Part shown: positions 61,362 to 64,000 of the stretch, one piece after another
How positions within the stretch are numbered: position 1 is the first letter of the stretch
How the letters are laid out: each line of letters opens with the position of its first letter
Assembly: GCA_963585895.1 (NCBI GenBank)
Contig: OY757939.1
Coordinates: 21,425,333-21,489,332, forward strand
DNA from: Sepioteuthis lessoniana
Lineage: Eukaryota; Mollusca; Cephalopoda; Myopsida; Loliginidae
Length of the DNA stretch: 64,000 nucleotides
Direction: 5' to 3'
Notes under the pieces: generated by a model
Databases searched by the model: none
What the model saw: the letters and a program-made list of their open reading frames with translations, nothing else
Told to the model about the DNA's origin: nothing
Program-made: the position numbers and the translations under genes

Positions 61362-61935
61362 AACTAGATGAATCAGCTTTTTGTACAGCCATCATACCAC
61401 GGATGTCATACCCTCTTTCTGCTGCAGTTTAACCAGGAGGCAAAATGGTCACCTGGAGATTATTCCATTGGTCACTGCCTACACACTTTGTACCACACAC
61501 ACACACACACACATGCACACACATATTTACGGACTTGCAAAAAAGAAAAGGAAAAAAAAAAATCCAAAATAACACATCAACATATTCGCATACATCCAAA
61601 AAAAACTCTGTTTTTTGTTTAACATAATACCAGGTTCTTTTTTGCATATAACATGCAACCATTTAATCCATATTACCATGTTATCTGCTCACACATTTTT
61701 TGCATTTTACTTTCACCTACAGATACACATCTCCCTACCCTTCCCACCCCTGACACATGCATATATGGTGTGTGTGTGTGTGCTCATATTTTCTTCTTTT
61801 TTTCTGTTTTTTTTGTTTTTGTTTTTTTTACACAGACATTACTTCATAGAAACACAAATCCACACAAGTATACTTTTTTTTATTGTATACATTTGTGTTT
61901 ACTTCTTATAACAAATAAAAATTGTTATGTGTGCT
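61362..61935 (+). other. Probable 3' UTR of the TFCP2-like gene
   Basis: AT-rich sequence follows the TAA stop, with a CA microsatellite near 61494-61521 and a consensus AATAAA at 61914-61919. The right end (about 15-20 bp after the signal) is an estimate. Open stretches in this region are low-complexity reading and are not called as genes. Confidence 0.55.
61914..61919 (+). promoter_or_regulatory. Candidate polyadenylation signal AATAAA
   Basis: First consensus AATAAA after the stop codon, about 550 bp downstream of it, followed within 10 bp by a TGTTATGTGTG stretch that could act as the GU-rich downstream element. Others occur much further on. Confidence 0.55.
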
Positions 61936-62061
61936 GGATAAACAGAAAAGAAATGAGGAGACAATTTAAAAAAAAAGAAAAGAAAGGAAAATCTGAAAAT
62001 GTTTTTAAAAAATGGCATTTCCTTTTTATTGCATTTCTATGCCTATGGATAACTTTTTATA

Positions 62062-62114
<53 letters not shown>
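62062..62114. repeat. (CA)n(TA)n microsatellite
   Basis: A short CA run followed by more than 20 TA units, downstream of the gene. Confidence 0.9.
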
Positions 62115-62119
<5 letters not shown>

Positions 62120-62489
62120 TTTTTTCTTTTAGGGAAAGTTTTTTCTATTTGGACTGTACACTCATCCTAGAGTTAAAGTTAACATTTCAATGGTTTTCAG
62201 GTTATTCTTCTAAGACTTGGCAGTTTTTTTTAAACAGCATTTAACACCCTTAACAATCTAGCCAATAGAGGGTCATTTGATAAATAAGGGGATTTTTTTG
62301 AAGAAAGCAAATTTTTTCCCTGTAAATGTAAACTCTGCATCCTTTGGAATAGGTTTATAGCAAAAATTATTTTAATCTCACAGAAATATTTCTTTTGAGG
62401 CTATTCAAAATGGTAGCAAATCATACAGAGTGCTCCAGGCTTGAACAGAGTTCTGTCATAAAATTTTGGCTGGTTGAGAAGTGAGAATT

Positions 62490-63065
62490 GAGATTGGTTG
62501 GTTGGTTGGTTGGTTTTGTGGCATATCAACCTTTGTAGATTATTTAACACCAAATCCATTTTTATGTAAATAATCTGTTCTATTTAAAACAATTCAGTTT
62601 AGCATAAGTACACAGTTTAATCGTCAAAAAAATCTCCATTTCAAACTATTCAAGCAGTTATATGTAACAATTCAGTTAAGTGTAAATACAGTTTTAATGT
62701 CAAAAAACAGTTCCATTTCAAATAATTCAGTTAAGCATAAGCACGCAGTTTAAATGTAAGTACGGTTTAATTGTCAAAATCATTTCTATTTCAAGCTATT
62801 CAGTTTACTCAAACATAAGCATAAGTATGCTGTTAGTTCTATTTAACCCGTAGATAAAGCCCTATCAGGTGCTACCATTTCGAGCCAGTGTGGACCTGGG
62901 AGCGATGGCAATGAAGGGGTACTCTGCATTCCTCAAAGCTCCAGCACTGATGGAACCTCACCATCAGATTGCTTAGTGTCATATCAGGACACTCATTGGG
63001 GGGGGGGTCTTACCCCTCTGTAGAGAAGCAGTCGGTGTATTCTACAGCCCCAGCCAACTGGGCAA
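62490..63065 (-). repeat. SINE family A copy, inverted
   Basis: Begins with the inverted tail (GTTGGTTTTGTGGCATATCA, ACCTTTGTAGATTATTTAAC), then inverted modules, and ends with the inverted head (AGCAGTCGGTGTATTCTACA, GCCCCAGCCAACTGGGC). Includes a run of 9 G where the TCCCCC-like block sits. Confidence 0.82.
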
Positions 63066-63184
63066 GAAAATTGTGAAATTTACAGATGAATGTATGATAT
63101 CTATGGAGAAGCTTATTTTAGTTAAAAAAAACTTTTTACAAATTAGTTAAACATGAGTTTGCCATTACAAACGTGAGTCAAAAA

Positions 63185-63400
63185 GTCAGTTTGTGGAATG
63201 GAAACACTGACTTTCCAGTAAATAAAATTCTGGGCATAGCAGTCATTAAAGAAGATCCTGCTGATAGTCTTCTGGAACATGAATAAAGCCATCACTATTG
63301 ATTTCCTTGAAAAAGGTCAAACTGTAAACAGTGCTTCCTATTGCCAACTTTTTAGACAAAATTCACCTTATTTATTGAATGACACTTGTATAACATCAGC
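63185..63400 (+). mobile_element. Mariner-like transposase fragment
   Basis: VFWNMNKAITIDFLEKGQTV followed by NSASYCQLFRQNSP matches the mariner block around the first-to-second catalytic Asp (xIxIDFLEKGxTVNSxYY). The rest of the gene is missing. No terminal repeats found. Confidence 0.75.
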
Positions 63401-63404
63401 TACA

Positions 63405-64000
63405 CTTCAACTGAAAAAAAAAGAAAATGAATTAATAGTTTTGGTCTTTTAAACACTGTCAAGGTTTTTGATGATTTGGGCGCATGGGCATTGCCATTTT
63501 GATATTTTGAGTGATTCCCAAAAGAGGAACCGGCAATTTGTTATGTTTTTAAGCTCTCTGGAAATGAGATGGTGGAAGCTTGTTCATTGAAATGTTTTAA
63601 CTTAGAACCTTTAAGACAAGTGTATGGTCAAAGTAGTAAACTTCCCATACACTCTTGGAAATTTCTCATCCCAAAAAATTCCCATATGATTTTTACCATT
63701 CTTTTGTTTGGAAATCAGATGTTAAATGAAAATGATGTTGAATGAAAACTAAAGTTCTGATGCCAAAATGAGATGAAAGGAACAAAAATGATTTTAAAAA
63801 AAACCCCCAAAAACAATTAGTGGTTGGGTGGGGAGGTGAAGAATCACTGGACTTTTGAAATTTGATTTGAAATTTAAAAAAAAAAAAGAAAAGAAAATAA
63901 TGGATCAACTGTACATTTTCCTCCCCAAAATTATATTAAAAAAAAAGAAATAAAATTAAAAAAAAAAAATAACCCCACTGGAGTTAGCTTGGATGTATCC
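63405..64000. other. Intergenic AT-rich stretch, nothing recognised
   Basis: A- and T-runs only. No coding frame or repeat family seen. Confidence 0.45.

Noticed and set aside
59247-59718. Overlapping open frames of 82 and 129 codons
   Set aside because: They read through two family B SINE pieces and A/T runs. No conserved domain.
61653-62132. Open frame of 159 codons after the gene
   Set aside because: Low-complexity F/Y/I-rich translation of 3' UTR and a TA microsatellite. No domain.

Overview
The window is animal nuclear DNA: AT-rich, with GT-AG introns full of SINEs, LINEs, DNA transposons and an LTR-retroelement fossil. It holds one host gene, on the + strand. This is the 3' part of a CP2/LSF-type transcription factor (TFCP2/UBP1 in vertebrates, gemini in Drosophila). 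Thirteen exons between 2401 and 61361 join without a phase error into 405 complete codons, a stop and a split first codon. The 5' exons and the promoter lie upstream of the window. The repeat set (several tRNA-like SINE families, RTE-like LINEs with GAT-type tails, pyrimidine-rich minisatellites, very long introns) suggests a coleoid cephalopod, most likely octopus-like. That is inference from repeat style, not a database match.

Layout. 1-2400: upstream intron with an RTE LINE scrap, SINEs and a GC-richer unclassified repeat. 2401-2654: exon with the end of the CP2 DNA-binding domain. 2655-16281: introns around three short exons, with a 2.3 kb 34-bp minisatellite (about 5750-8090) and a decayed RTE LINE (12140-13205). 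16354-32063: a 15.7 kb intron with the best-kept LINE (18118-19965, minus strand) inside a solo copia-type LTR, an internally deleted mariner, and a broken 4.6 kb copia-type element (23736-28363) with LTRs and a CCCTG target duplication. The copia element sits inside an older minus-strand fossil of an unrecognised transposase-like family. 32064-54146: four exons (linker and start of the SAM-like domain) among many SINEs, more LINE pieces, a mariner remnant, a nested hAT region and several foldbacks. 54147-61361: short introns and the exons for the SAM-like and C-terminal oligomerisation domains. 61362-64000: 3' UTR with an AATAAA at 61914, then intergenic repeats.

The repeats share parts. The 3' tail ending in a GGTTGATATGCCATTAAAC-like string occurs on SINE families and also on Jockey-like LINE remnants, the pattern expected when SINEs borrow the machinery of a LINE. 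Most SINEs of the two commonest families lie in the sense direction of the host gene. No novel protein system is evident. The points most worth a second look are the in-frame 72-nt exon at 16282, a hairpin with pre-miRNA geometry at 41183-41274, the telomere-like filler in the mariner deletion, the nested insertions, and the unnamed minus-strand protein family split by the copia element.
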